DNA from: Calothrix sp. HK-06
GTDB lineage: Bacteria; Cyanobacteriota; Cyanobacteriia; Cyanobacteriales; Nostocaceae
Reading direction: 5' to 3'
Length of the DNA: 56,576 nt
NCBI RefSeq assembly: GCF_001904745.1
Contig: NZ_MRCD01000059.1
Coordinates: 1 to 56,576 of the forward strand
Part shown: positions 35,292 through 43,782 of the stretch, in pieces
Position numbering within the stretch: position 1 is the stretch's first letter
How the letters are laid out: the number at the start of each line of letters is the position of its first letter
The notes under the pieces: model-generated
Seen by the model: only the letters and a program-made list of their open reading frames with translations
Databases searched by the model: none
Told to the model about the DNA's origin: nothing
Program-made: the position numbers and the translations under genes

Positions 35292-35936
35292 ATGAAAATG
35301 CAACTCATCTCCGTCAACGTAGGGCTTCCACGTGAAGTAACCTGGAAAGGGAAAACAGTTAAAACTGGAATTTTCAAAGAGCCAGTCAGCAAGCGTGTTA
35401 TGCTGCGATCGCTTAATTTAGACGGTGATGGACAGGCTGATCTAACCGTTCATGGAGGGCTAGACAAAGCTGTCTATGTATACCCGTTCGAGCATTACGA
35501 TTATTGGCGAGGTGAATTGCCTGACACAGAACTGGCGCCAGGTACCTTTGGTGAAAATTTCACTACCATTGGGCTGAGAGAAGACGAAGTGAACATTGGT
35601 GATCGCTTCCGTATCGGTGCTGTAACGTTAATGGTGACACAACCTCGCCTGCCCTGCTACAAACTTGAAATTCGGTTTGGACGACCTGATATGGTTAAAC
35701 GATTTCTCGCGAGTCGTCGAACAGGATTTTACTTCCGTGTTTTGCAAGAGGGCGAAGTCGAAGTCGGAGATATTCTAGAACTGGTGAGCCGGAATAATAA
35801 TAATATCACTGTTGCCGATATCACTCAACTTTATGTTCGTGAGCAGGACAATCCAGAGTTACTTCACCGCGCTGCTCAACTTGAAGCTTTACCCAAAAGT
35901 TGGCGCGACTACTTCCAGCAGCAGAGCCGTCGTTAG
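35292..35936 (+). CDS. MOSC-domain protein, YiiM-like
   Basis: A 214-residue MOSC protein (molybdenum cofactor sulfurase C-terminal fold). Motifs: LDGDGQADLTVHGGLDKAVY, then APGTFGENFTTIGL and VTQPRLPCYKLEIRFGR with the conserved cysteine. The C-terminal three-helix extension (ITQLYVREQDNPELLHRAAQ) fits the YiiM group, where E. coli YiiM uses the molybdenum cofactor to reduce N-hydroxylated compounds. The frame is open from 35205, but the first 29 residues are unlike the family, so the ATG at 35292 or 35298 is taken. A HIP1 palindrome (GCGATCGC) lies near 35406. Confidence 0.87.
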   Translation: MKMQLISVNVGLPREVTWKGKTVKTGIFKEPVSKRVMLRSLNLDGDGQADLTVHGGLDKAVYVYPFEHYDYWRGELPDTELAPGTFGENFTTIGLREDEVNIGDRFRIGAVTLMVTQPRLPCYKLEIRFGRPDMVKRFLASRRTGFYFRVLQEGEVEVGDILELVSRNNNNITVADITQLYVREQDNPELLHRAAQLEALPKSWRDYFQQQSRR

Positions 35937-36034
35937 GCTATGTACCGGAATATAAGCAATTCGATATAAATAATTTCAGCCTAAACTGTTACAAACATCT
36001 CTTTCAACCTCAACAATCACAGGACTTATTGATC

Positions 36035-36784
36035 ATGAAAAAACTAGACGGAAAAATTGCAGTCGTGACGGGGGCATCTAAAGGAATTGGCGCCTCGATC
36101 GCCAAACATTTGGCAGCCGAAGGTGCAGCAGTAGTCGTCAACTATGCCTCTAGCAAAGAAGGAGCCGATCGCGTGGTTGATGAAATTACCAGCGCAGGTG
36201 GGAAAGGGATCGTAGTACAGGCAAATGTTACCAAAAAAGCAGAGGTCGAACGTCTTTTTATCAAGACGGAGCAGGCATTTGGCAGGCTCGACATCTTGGT
36301 CAATAATGCCGGAATTTATGAGTATCTGCCGCTCGAAGACATCACGGAAGAACACTTCCACAAACAGTTCGATCTCAATGTGCTGGGATTAATCCTCACT
36401 TCCCAACAAGCAGCAAAGTACTTTGACTCGGCGGGCGGCAGCATTATTAACATTAGCTCGATCGCCAGTACCGCCGCACCCGCAACCGGCACGGTCTATA
36501 ACGCCACCAAAGCAGCTGTCGATGCCGTAACAAAGTCGCTCGCCAAAGAGCTAGGCCCACGCAACATCCGTGTCAACTCCATCAATCCTGGTATGGTGGA
36601 AACGGATGGGCTGCACGCAGCGGGAGTTATAGAGAGCGATTTCCGCAAACAGATTGAAGCGCAAACCCCGCTTGGTCGCATCGGGCAAGTGCAGGACATC
36701 GCACCTGCCGCTGTCTTCTTCGCGTCCTCCGATTCAGCATGGATCACTGGCGAAACGCTGTACATCACAGGTGGTCTTCATTGA
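36035..36784 (+). CDS. Short-chain dehydrogenase/reductase
   Basis: A 249-residue classical SDR. NAD(P)-binding TGASKGIG near residue 13, NNAG near 90, catalytic serine in INISSIAS, and the YNATK tyrosine-lysine pair near 155 are all present, followed by NPGMVETDG and the C-terminal ITGETLYITGG. Length is standard. The frame extends upstream to 35900, overlapping the MOSC gene, but the ATG at 36035 (MKKLDGKIAVVTG) is the natural start. It probably oxidises or reduces a small alcohol or carbonyl; substrate unknown. It is followed by a LuxR fragment. Confidence 0.92.
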   Translation: MKKLDGKIAVVTGASKGIGASIAKHLAAEGAAVVVNYASSKEGADRVVDEITSAGGKGIVVQANVTKKAEVERLFIKTEQAFGRLDILVNNAGIYEYLPLEDITEEHFHKQFDLNVLGLILTSQQAAKYFDSAGGSIINISSIASTAAPATGTVYNATKAAVDAVTKSLAKELGPRNIRVNSINPGMVETDGLHAAGVIESDFRKQIEAQTPLGRIGQVQDIAPAAVFFASSDSAWITGETLYITGGLH

Positions 36785-36818
36785 TTTGTATAGAAATTCT
36801 ATAATTGTCGAGAAGTTT

Positions 36819-36914
36819 TACATCATTGAGGGCACCATCAAAACCCATGTTCGCAATATCCTGAAAAAGCTTTGTGTCAGTCATGGCGTAACGTCAAACG
36901 CAAAGGAGATGTAA
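36819..36914 (+). pseudogene. LuxR-type helix-turn-helix fragment
   Basis: Between the SDR and the flavoprotein gene a frame reads IEGTIKTHVRNILKKLCVSH, the recognition helix of a LuxR/NarL regulator, then runs out in unrelated sequence and a stop. Only about 25 codons remain. It differs from the fragment at 33629. Its end supplies the AAAGGAG ribosome site of the next gene. Confidence 0.65.
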
Positions 36915-38303
36915 ATGAACCCTGAATACTATGACGACATTATTATAGGTGGTGGTAAAGCAGGTAAAACGCTGGCGCCTGCATTGGTTGCGGACGGACG
37001 GAAAACCGCACTGGTTGAACGCAGCTTAACGATGATTGGTGGTGGGTGCATCAATGTCGCCTGCATTCCTACCAAAACGATGGTAGCAAGTGCCAATGTT
37101 GCAAATACCGTGCGAAACAGTACCCTTTATGGGGTTAAAGTCAATGTACCCACCGTTGATTTAGTAGAGGTGATCCGACGCAAACGATCGGTTGTGCAAT
37201 CTGCGCGTGCAATGAATTTGCACAATCTAGAAACTGCTCTCGGTAACAAACTGATCATTGGCACAGGACAGTTTGTTGCTTCCAAAACGATCGAAGTGAT
37301 AACGGCTGAGGGTAAAACTCGATTACTCACTGCAGAGCGATTGTTTATCAATACAGGCACGCGACCCTTGATTCCACCCGTGCCCGGTCTTACAGAATCC
37401 GGGTTTTTGACGAGTGAGTCGATCATGGAGCTAGAAAACTTACCCGAACACCTGATCGTTCTAGGCAGTGGTTACATCGGGTTGGAGTTTGCCCAGATGT
37501 TCCGTCGCTTTGGCGCTCGCGTCACGGTCATTGGACAAAGTGAGCAAATCCTGTCGCAGCAAGACCCAGATATTGCCATTGCAGTTCAAACCTTGCTAGA
37601 ACGAGACGGTATTGAATTTTTGCTGAAAGCGAAGGTATTAAGGGTCGAGCGCTCTGGCAATCAAACTATCCTTCATATCCAGGTTGCTGATCGTGAAATT
37701 AACCTTCAAGGTTCGCATTTGCTCGTTGCCGTCGGTCGGGCGCCTACTACTGATAGCTTAAATCTAGCCGCTACTGGGGTGGCAACTGATGAACGTGGAT
37801 TTATTCAAGTCAACGATCGTCTAGAGACTAACATACCGGGGATTTGGGCGTTAGGCGATATTAATGGCGGTCCGCAATATACCCATGTGGCGCTTGACGA
37901 TTATCGCATTGTCAAAGCCAATTTAATTGACGGGGGAAACCGCAGCACCCGCGATCGCCTGGTTCCCTCCTGCCTTTACATTGATCCAGAACTGGCTCAT
38001 GTGGGGCTGACCGAAACCGAAGCCCAGCGGCAGGGCTATGCTATCCGGGTGGCAAAGCTGGATGCCTCAGCCGTTCCGCGAGCAAAAACACTGGGTCAAA
38101 CCGATGGACTGCTGAAGGCGATCGTGGATACCGAGACAGGTCGAATTATCGGGTGTTCACTCTTGTGCCATACAGCAGGTGAGGTGATTTCGACGGTACA
38201 GATGGTGATGCAATCTCAGATGCCCTACACCGTTTTGCGTGATGCTATTTTAACTCATCCCACTATGACTGAAGGGTTAAACATCCTGTTTGCGAAGGTG
38301 TAA
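36915..38303 (+). CDS. FAD-dependent disulfide oxidoreductase, mercuric-reductase-like
   Basis: A 462-residue class I pyridine nucleotide-disulfide oxidoreductase. The FAD site IIGGGKAGKTLAPALVADG is N-terminal and the redox-active cysteines lie in GGGCINVACIPTKTMV (CxxxxC). The NAD(P)H site is VLGSGYIGLEFAQMFRRFG near residue 175, and the second FAD motif is GIWALGDINGGPQYTH. The C-terminal dimerisation domain carries the usual histidine in DAILTHPTMTEGLN. It lacks the N-terminal heavy-metal domain and the C-terminal cysteine pair of true MerA, so it is probably a general reductase. A clear AAAGGAG ribosome site precedes the ATG. A HIP1 site lies near 37951. Confidence 0.9.
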   Translation: MNPEYYDDIIIGGGKAGKTLAPALVADGRKTALVERSLTMIGGGCINVACIPTKTMVASANVANTVRNSTLYGVKVNVPTVDLVEVIRRKRSVVQSARAMNLHNLETALGNKLIIGTGQFVASKTIEVITAEGKTRLLTAERLFINTGTRPLIPPVPGLTESGFLTSESIMELENLPEHLIVLGSGYIGLEFAQMFRRFGARVTVIGQSEQILSQQDPDIAIAVQTLLERDGIEFLLKAKVLRVERSGNQTILHIQVADREINLQGSHLLVAVGRAPTTDSLNLAATGVATDERGFIQVNDRLETNIPGIWALGDINGGPQYTHVALDDYRIVKANLIDGGNRSTRDRLVPSCLYIDPELAHVGLTETEAQRQGYAIRVAKLDASAVPRAKTLGQTDGLLKAIVDTETGRIIGCSLLCHTAGEVISTVQMVMQSQMPYTVLRDAILTHPTMTEGLNILFAKV

Positions 38304-38394
38304 AGAGATAGCAATTTCATCTATCTCGATTTGGTTAGTCATTTACGTCTCAACATGAACAGCATTTAATCAACTAAAAAGGAGCGTAGTTGCA

Positions 38395-38883
38395 ATGACA
38401 ATTCATCAAAGTGGACTTTTTGTTCAACCGGGTCAAGGTCGTTCTTACTACTTTGGTCAAGACCTTTATACCTTCAAAGCAATTGGTGAAGAGACGGGGG
38501 AAGCCTATGCGCTTTGTGAGATAATTGTTGCACCTCAAGGCGGTACGCCTCCGCATCGGCACAGCCGAGAAAATGAATCATTCTATATTCAAGACGGAGA
38601 GATAGAATTCCAGCTTGATGATCGTATTTTAGTTGCAACGGCTGGAACTTTCCTTCATTCACCTAAAGGTCAGCTTCACCGATTTACGAATACGACTGCT
38701 ACACCCGCTAAAATACTGGTTTGGGTTACTCCTGCTGGCTTTGAGAAATTTATTGCCGAAGTTGGAAAGGCAGTGAATGGGCAGATTACCCCTGGAGCAT
38801 CGTTGAGTTCTGAAGACCTGAACAAGATTTTGATTACTGCCCCTAAGTATGGTATTGAGATCATCCCTCCACCATCTGAGTAG
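38395..38883 (+). CDS. Cupin-domain protein, quercetinase-like
   Basis: A 162-residue single-domain cupin. Motif 1 is TPPHRHSRENESFYIQDGEI, with His-His-Glu metal ligands, and motif 2 is TFLHSPKGQLHRF, with the last histidine. The C-terminal helix GFEKFIAEVG resembles small quercetin-2,3-dioxygenase-like cupins. An AAGGAG ribosome site lies upstream. It sits between two flavoenzyme genes of the redox island, where it may handle an aromatic or quinone-like compound, which is inference from company only. Confidence 0.85.
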   Translation: MTIHQSGLFVQPGQGRSYYFGQDLYTFKAIGEETGEAYALCEIIVAPQGGTPPHRHSRENESFYIQDGEIEFQLDDRILVATAGTFLHSPKGQLHRFTNTTATPAKILVWVTPAGFEKFIAEVGKAVNGQITPGASLSSEDLNKILITAPKYGIEIIPPPSE

Positions 38884-38992
38884 CAATAATGTGATCTCTC
38901 ACAGTAAATTAACAAAAACGCAAAGAAGTAAAATCACTACTTGCAGCCTCGTCCACACTGCTGAAATCAAAACCTAAACTATTGGTTACGCA

Positions 38993-39103
38993 ATGATGAA
39001 GTTTGTTGAGCGCGGTCGAACAAGTCGTTGGAACCGAACGCCGAGAGATGATCTGTATTGGTATCTAACTAGCTTCAAACAACAAATAAAGAGAATTTTA
39101 TGA
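38993..39103 (+). CDS. Small open frame translationally overlapping the GMC gene
   Basis: A 36-codon frame (MMKFVERGRTSRWNRTPRDD, ending YLTSFKQQIKRIL) whose TGA overlaps the ATG of the next gene (ATGA at 39100). The codon use looks natural, but I recognise no family. It could be the tail of a lost gene or a leader coupling translation to the GMC gene. Weak support. Confidence 0.3.
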   Translation: MMKFVERGRTSRWNRTPRDDLYWYLTSFKQQIKRIL

Positions 39104-40659
39104 CTCATTATGACTACATTGTAATTGGTGCAGGTTCCGCAGGCTGCGTGGTTGCTAACCGTCTGACAGAAGACAGTAATACAACTGTGTTATTACTCGA
39201 AGCGGGCAACCCGGATACGAAACCGGAGATTCAAATCCCAGCGGAATGCCTCAGCCTACTAGGTTCCGACGTGGACTGGAGCTATTTCTCTGAACCAGAA
39301 CCCTACTTAAATAACCGTAAAATTTTTTGTCCCCGTGGCAAAGTCCTGGGTGGCAGCAGTTCGATTAATTTCATGATTTATATGCGGGGCAATTATCAAG
39401 ATTATGACCACTGGGAGTCATTGGGAAATCCCGGTTGGAGTTACCAGCATGTATTGCCCTATTTCAAGAAATCGGAGCACCAGCAGCGAGGCGCCTCCGA
39501 ATTTCATGGGATGGATGGAGAGTTAAGCGTTACCGATCTCATTTCTCCTGCTGTGGTGTCCCAACGCTTTGTCGAAGCAGCTGTGGCACTGGGATATGCC
39601 CACAATCCCGATGTGAATGGAATGCAGCAGGAAGGGGCGGGACTCTATCAATTGACGATCAAGGAGGGTAAGCGGCATAGTACTGCGACTGCCTTTCTCG
39701 TGCCTATTCTTCAGCGTCCCAATTTGACCATAACGACAAGAGCTTTGGTGACTCGCTTGTTGTTCGAGGGCACACGTACTATTGGGGTCGAATATCTACA
39801 CGAGGGCACGCTGCACCAGGTTAGAGTCAACTACGAAGTAATTTTAAGCGCTGGCGCGTTCGATTCGCCCAAACTGCTGATGCTTTCCGGTATTGGTAAT
39901 CCAGAACACGTCCAAGGATTGGGCATTCCGGTCGTCGTTGATCTGCCAGGTGTCGGTCAAAACCTCCAAGACCACCCTATCGTGCCCGTGGTACATAAGG
40001 CAACTCAGGATTTACACACTGCAAGCACCAGTAGTATCGCTGAAGCTGGCTTGTTTTTGCATACTCAGGATAATCTGGATGCGGCGCCAGATTTACAGTT
40101 TCTCTTCGGTCCTATTGTGTTTGCACCCCCTGGCTATGACCACTCTGGTTCAGGGTTCACAAGTCTAGTCTGTTTGACCCATCCCCAAAACATTGGGAGT
40201 GTCAGTTTGCGTTCACCCGACCCCAAAAACGCACCGATAATTCGGATGAACTATCTACAAAGTGAAGCCGATGTGCAGAAGCTCGTTGTCGGTATTAAAT
40301 TAATGCGCCAATTGTTCCATACAAGCGTTTTTAATGAGTTTCGTGGTGAGGAACTTGCCCCTGGCGCCGATAAGCAGAGCGATGAAGCCCTTGAAGCTTA
40401 TGTCCGAGAAGCTTGCAGTACGGTGTATCATCCTGTCGGCACCTGCAAAATGGGCACTGACCCAATGGCAGTTGTAGACCCTGAACTACGGGTATATGGG
40501 GTTGAGGGATTGCGTGTCGTTGATGCATCTATCATGCCAACGATCACCACGGGAAATACAAATGCACCTACCATTATGATTGGCGAAAAAGCAGCCGATT
40601 TAATTAAAGCCACAGGAGGTTGCGTCTCACAGCAAATACCTTCAGCAATCGCAAACTAG
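39100..40659 (+). CDS. GMC-family FAD oxidoreductase
   Basis: A 519-residue glucose-methanol-choline oxidoreductase, nearest in pattern to choline or alcohol dehydrogenases. The dinucleotide fold YIVIGAGSAGCVVANRL is N-terminal. The GMC signature 1 region is GKVLGGSSSINFMIYMRG, and signature 2 is GAFDSPKLLMLSGIG. The catalytic histidine lies in YHPVGTCKMG, with asparagine in NTNAPTIMIGEKAADLI at the end. It would oxidise a primary alcohol or aldehyde and pass electrons to quinone or oxygen. It is in the middle of the redox island. Confidence 0.93.
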   Translation: MTHYDYIVIGAGSAGCVVANRLTEDSNTTVLLLEAGNPDTKPEIQIPAECLSLLGSDVDWSYFSEPEPYLNNRKIFCPRGKVLGGSSSINFMIYMRGNYQDYDHWESLGNPGWSYQHVLPYFKKSEHQQRGASEFHGMDGELSVTDLISPAVVSQRFVEAAVALGYAHNPDVNGMQQEGAGLYQLTIKEGKRHSTATAFLVPILQRPNLTITTRALVTRLLFEGTRTIGVEYLHEGTLHQVRVNYEVILSAGAFDSPKLLMLSGIGNPEHVQGLGIPVVVDLPGVGQNLQDHPIVPVVHKATQDLHTASTSSIAEAGLFLHTQDNLDAAPDLQFLFGPIVFAPPGYDHSGSGFTSLVCLTHPQNIGSVSLRSPDPKNAPIIRMNYLQSEADVQKLVVGIKLMRQLFHTSVFNEFRGEELAPGADKQSDEALEAYVREACSTVYHPVGTCKMGTDPMAVVDPELRVYGVEGLRVVDASIMPTITTGNTNAPTIMIGEKAADLIKATGGCVSQQIPSAIAN

Positions 40660-40748
40660 CAGGGAGCAGTCCCTAACATTGCCTGGGAATAAAGGTTCTT
40701 GAACGTACACAATCTGTCTGGTAAAAATTTAACAGGAAAATAACAATC

Positions 40749-41213
40749 ATGACAATAAATCCACTATCTCAAAGAGACATCTCAAGAGTGACCAATCACC
40801 ACGCCCAACTCGATATCGCTCGTCGCTTCCACGCAGGGCTCGTCACGCAAGATTGGGGCGCGATACGTGCCCTCCTCACTGAGGATGCACACTGGACGCT
40901 CCCAGGTAACAATGCGATCTCAGGAACTGCCCTAGGAGCTGATGCTGTAGTCGAGCGTGCGCGAAAAATTGCAAGCTATGGGCTAAACTTCGAGTTACTG
41001 CACATTCTCGTCAGCCGAGACAACGTAGCTCTGTCTTTACATAATACTGCTCAACAGGGCGATCGAGTCCTTGATGAGTATCTGGCTACGGTCTGTCGGC
41101 TCAAGGACAGCAAGATCGTCGAGATCGAGACCTTTCTTTCTGACGTTGAGGGTATGAACGCCTTCTTTATAGTCTTAGTAAAAGACTCAAAAAGAAATCA
41201 TAATAGTAGATAG
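40749..41213 (+). CDS. SnoaL/NTF2-like protein
   Basis: A 154-residue protein with a cone-shaped NTF2-like fold of the SnoaL type: helix IARRFHAGLVTQDWGAIRAL, then LLTEDAHWTLPGNNAISGT and the late pattern DEYLATVCRLKDSKIVEIET. Members include isomerases, hydratases and ketosteroid-isomerase-like enzymes. The substrate is unknown. It is the last intact gene of the redox island. A GGAAAATAAC stretch precedes the ATG as a weak ribosome site. Confidence 0.82.
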   Translation: MTINPLSQRDISRVTNHHAQLDIARRFHAGLVTQDWGAIRALLTEDAHWTLPGNNAISGTALGADAVVERARKIASYGLNFELLHILVSRDNVALSLHNTAQQGDRVLDEYLATVCRLKDSKIVEIETFLSDVEGMNAFFIVLVKDSKRNHNSR

Positions 41214-41334
41214 CTCAGAGATTTAAAGAGGCTATTGAACGATCATCCCCATAAAAATGGCAATCAGTGAACGCCTGTGCAAGTTCAACTTGGATTGAAA
41301 TCAACGTCATAAGTATTGCAAATAAACGCAACCA

Positions 41335-41500
41335 ATGCTACATAATATGCACAGCGAAGCAACCCAAGCTGCTCCTAATGGTATTGGCTACCCAAATACA
41401 CCTGGAATTTATAACCAAGCTCAAGTTGGAGGATGGAAACAAGTAACTGACGCGGTACATGTATCTGGAGGAAGAATTTTTTACAACTATGCCACGCAGG
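41335..41500 (+). pseudogene. Old-yellow-enzyme (NemA-like) fragment
   Basis: A short frame encodes SEATQAAPNGIGYPNTPGIY followed by GWKQVTDAVHVSGGRIF. This is a well-known stretch near residues 55-100 of NADPH-dependent alkene reductases of the old yellow enzyme family. Neither the barrel start nor the rest of the enzyme is present. It marks the right end of the redox island, where a flavoenzyme gene has been cut off. Confidence 0.75.
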
Positions 41501-41556
41501 GCGAGTTGCCCATCCTTATATTCATATTAAATATTTTGTACTGGGAGAGTTTATAA

Positions 41557-42391
41557 ATAATTAGATAGGTAGCGTTAATTATATTCAAAAATGGAGTAAT
41601 AGCTTTAAAATTCAAGTGTTGAGTCTTGTTTTAAAAAATCATTTATTTCTTCTTTTGCTAATTCAAATACAGCTTCATATAAAGCATATTTTTTTTACTG
41701 CTATAACTAGAGAATAATTTCATTCTATATCCATTAAAATTAGTAAAAAATATATTACATTGCCAAAAAATATTATTTAAATGTACTTCATATCATGTCC
41801 GGTTGATTACCCATAATGTAGAGACGTTACATGTAACGTCTCTACGGTAATTTTATTACGGTTATGCCGCCGGACATGATATCACATTCAGTTTCAATCA
41901 AAAAAGTTTTGTACTTTACAGCGCTAATTGTTTTCATATTTTTAATTTGATATCTAAAAATTAAATTAAAGAGAATAGAGATTAGAAAATACATGAACAA
42001 CGAAATGTACTAATCTAAACTCTGCCACTATAGACTATAATTTATGAATCTTGTGTAGCTATGATGTATAAGATACTAACTAAAATAACAAATATGAAAG
42101 GAATATGACTTCAGTGTTAATACTAAAAAAGCATGAAATTAAGCTTGGTTTTACCTAAGTAGCCCCTCAGCTTTTGCTACTTACTTCTGTTGGTGTCCAT
42201 ATTGATAGAGTTCTAACTTAATGCAATATACGTACTAAAAGATTGTATTATTACCTCACTTGGAGTTTGAGGTGTTTAAAAACTTGAAAGCACTCACTCA
42301 CTTCTTAATTCGTAGTGCCGAATACTTTTTATATTTAAAAACTAAACGTATTGAATCTGTGATGTTATTATAAGCGTCTTCTTAAAATATT
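41557..42391. other. Long AT-rich non-coding stretch
   Basis: No gene is supported over 835 bases. It contains the MITE-like element at 41790-41882, listed separately. The remainder is low-GC DNA without ribosome sites or recognisable protein fragments. Confidence 0.6.
41790..41882. repeat. MITE-like element with nested palindrome
   Basis: A 93-base element bounded by perfect 13-base inverted repeats ATATCATGTCCGG / CCGGACATGATAT. Inside is a 28-base perfect palindrome at 41818-41845 (TAGAGACGTTACA core). The left 28 bases recur at 48164-48191 with one mismatch. Confidence 0.85.
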
Positions 42392-42934
42392 TTATTGTTT
42401 TAGTGTAATAAGAGTGGCAATGTGGTCTGCAACATCTTTGGCAGAACGGTATTCTGTATCAATTGGTTCACCAAAAGAATTGTCTAGATAGGCATTTGAA
42501 CATTCTACAATCCGTCGAGCAATCCACTCAGACTCCTTACCCTGAATTTGAGTACCCCGTTGTGTAAGGCGTGTTTTAATAGTATCGAGGCTTGCCTTTA
42601 AACAAAATATTCTAAGTTCAAGCTCAAAGCTTTTAATTCCCGTAACAACTTCATCAAAATAATCACGGTTACTAAATGTCATTGGGACTATTACTGTACC
42701 AGCGGTAAACCAATGGTATAGACGGATTCCTGTAATTGTAGACTTCCTCCACAGTTCTATATGTTGAAAGTCGTTCGCTCCCGTTCTTTTGAACTTAATC
42801 CATTTGGGAGCGCGCATCAAAAATGATCCTACCCATTCAGGATTATATATCGTGCTTCCTGGAAGATAATTATGTAAGATTCTTGCTACAGTTGTTTTGC
42901 CAACTCCAAATGAACCATTAAGCAAGATAATCAT
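42392..42934 (-). CDS. P-loop kinase-like protein, TmrB-type
   Basis: A 180-residue protein with an N-terminal Walker A motif NGSFGVGKTTVARIL. VPMTFSNRDYFDEV and a late LTQRGTQIQGKESEWIARRI follow, a pattern of small AAA/shikimate-kinase-like proteins such as the TmrB group, some of which give tunicamycin resistance or phosphorylate small molecules. No transmembrane segment is seen. It stands alone, between long non-coding regions. A lone ATP-binding kinase is the safest description. Confidence 0.72.
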   Translation of the reverse strand: MIILLNGSFGVGKTTVARILHNYLPGSTIYNPEWVGSFLMRAPKWIKFKRTGANDFQHIELWRKSTITGIRLYHWFTAGTVIVPMTFSNRDYFDEVVTGIKSFELELRIFCLKASLDTIKTRLTQRGTQIQGKESEWIARRIVECSNAYLDNSFGEPIDTEYRSAKDVADHIATLITLKQ

Positions 42935-43347
42935 AAAAATTTTTATATATTAACCTATAATCGTAACTTCTTTTTATTGAGTGGCGCCCACAAGAGAGCA
43001 ATTTCTCTCCAATAGTTGAGGTAGGTGACGTTTCATACCCGCGTTAATTGGTACGGCACCACTTAAAAAATAGTTTATTTGTACTTAAGACTTTGCAATC
43101 TGCTAAGATGCCAGGTAGCTGCTTGTGTAGAGGAGGCGTCTCGAACCAAGTTGATAACGCGCAAAAATTATCCGTTTATTGAGAATGAAGCTAATTAATT
43201 GAGAGTAATAATCTAATCTCACTTTAAAGTATTGTTTCTTATTAAATCAGACTTTCGATTCATGCATACTACAAGTGTAGCTTTTAAAATGGAACTAGAT
43301 TTAAGTTTTAATTAAAGCCTTTTGAATAAAAGTAGGTTGATAAAGCT
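42935..43347. other. Non-coding region upstream of the DRDYRN-repeat gene
   Basis: 413 bases without a gene. It contains a small hairpin GAGAG/CTCTC near 42995 and one GGCGCC. The AT-rich last 150 bases probably hold the promoter of the gene at 43348, but no clear motif stands out. Confidence 0.4.
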
Positions 43348-43782
43348 ATGAAATGTGCAAAAATTTTATTGACTACTGCTGTCATAAGTTTAGGCGTAAT
43401 ACCTCAATTTCCTGCAATGGCGGCAAATGGCGAAATTGCTTGTGATTCAATTGTCAGAGACAATGGTTATTCAGTAGTTAGTAGGCAAAGTGGTGAACCT
43501 GTTTACCGTGATGGACGAGTTGTTAATTATACTTATGTCTATCGTATTCGGAATAATTATGACAGAGATTACAGAAATGACAGAGATTACAGAAATGACA
43601 GAGATTACAGAAATGATAGAGATTACAGAAATGATAGAGATTACAGAAATGACAGAGATTACAGAAATGATAGAGATTACAGAAACAATAGAGATTACAG
43701 AAGAGGTAATCGGTACGGGCGTAATGTTGTGATTTGTGTTTGGAATGCAAGACGTGATTCAGCCAGACTGATTTTACGTTAA
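43348..43782 (+). CDS. Secreted protein with DRDYRN tandem repeats
   Basis: A 144-residue protein. The signal peptide (MKCAKILLTTAVISLGVIPQ, cleavage probably after PAMA) is followed by a short domain with one cysteine (GEIACDSIVRDNGYSVV). Eight near-perfect six-residue repeats DRDYRN follow at about residues 72-119, then a closing segment RNVVICVWNARRDSARL with a second cysteine. The repeats are extremely polar and alternately charged, so probably extended. The function is unknown. The flanking cysteines could pair, making the repeat a loop. It might interact with cell wall or surface polysaccharide, but nothing shows this. Confidence 0.8.
   Translation: MKCAKILLTTAVISLGVIPQFPAMAANGEIACDSIVRDNGYSVVSRQSGEPVYRDGRVVNYTYVYRIRNNYDRDYRNDRDYRNDRDYRNDRDYRNDRDYRNDRDYRNDRDYRNNRDYRRGNRYGRNVVICVWNARRDSARLILR
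43561..43704 (+). repeat. 18-bp tandem repeat, eight units
   Basis: Eight units of GACAGAGATTACAGAAAT with few substitutions. The period keeps the reading frame, so unit number can change by slippage without breaking the protein. Confidence 0.95.

Noticed and set aside
43561-43704. CRISPR array
   Set aside because: The 18-bp units are directly adjacent with no variable spacers and lie within a coding frame.
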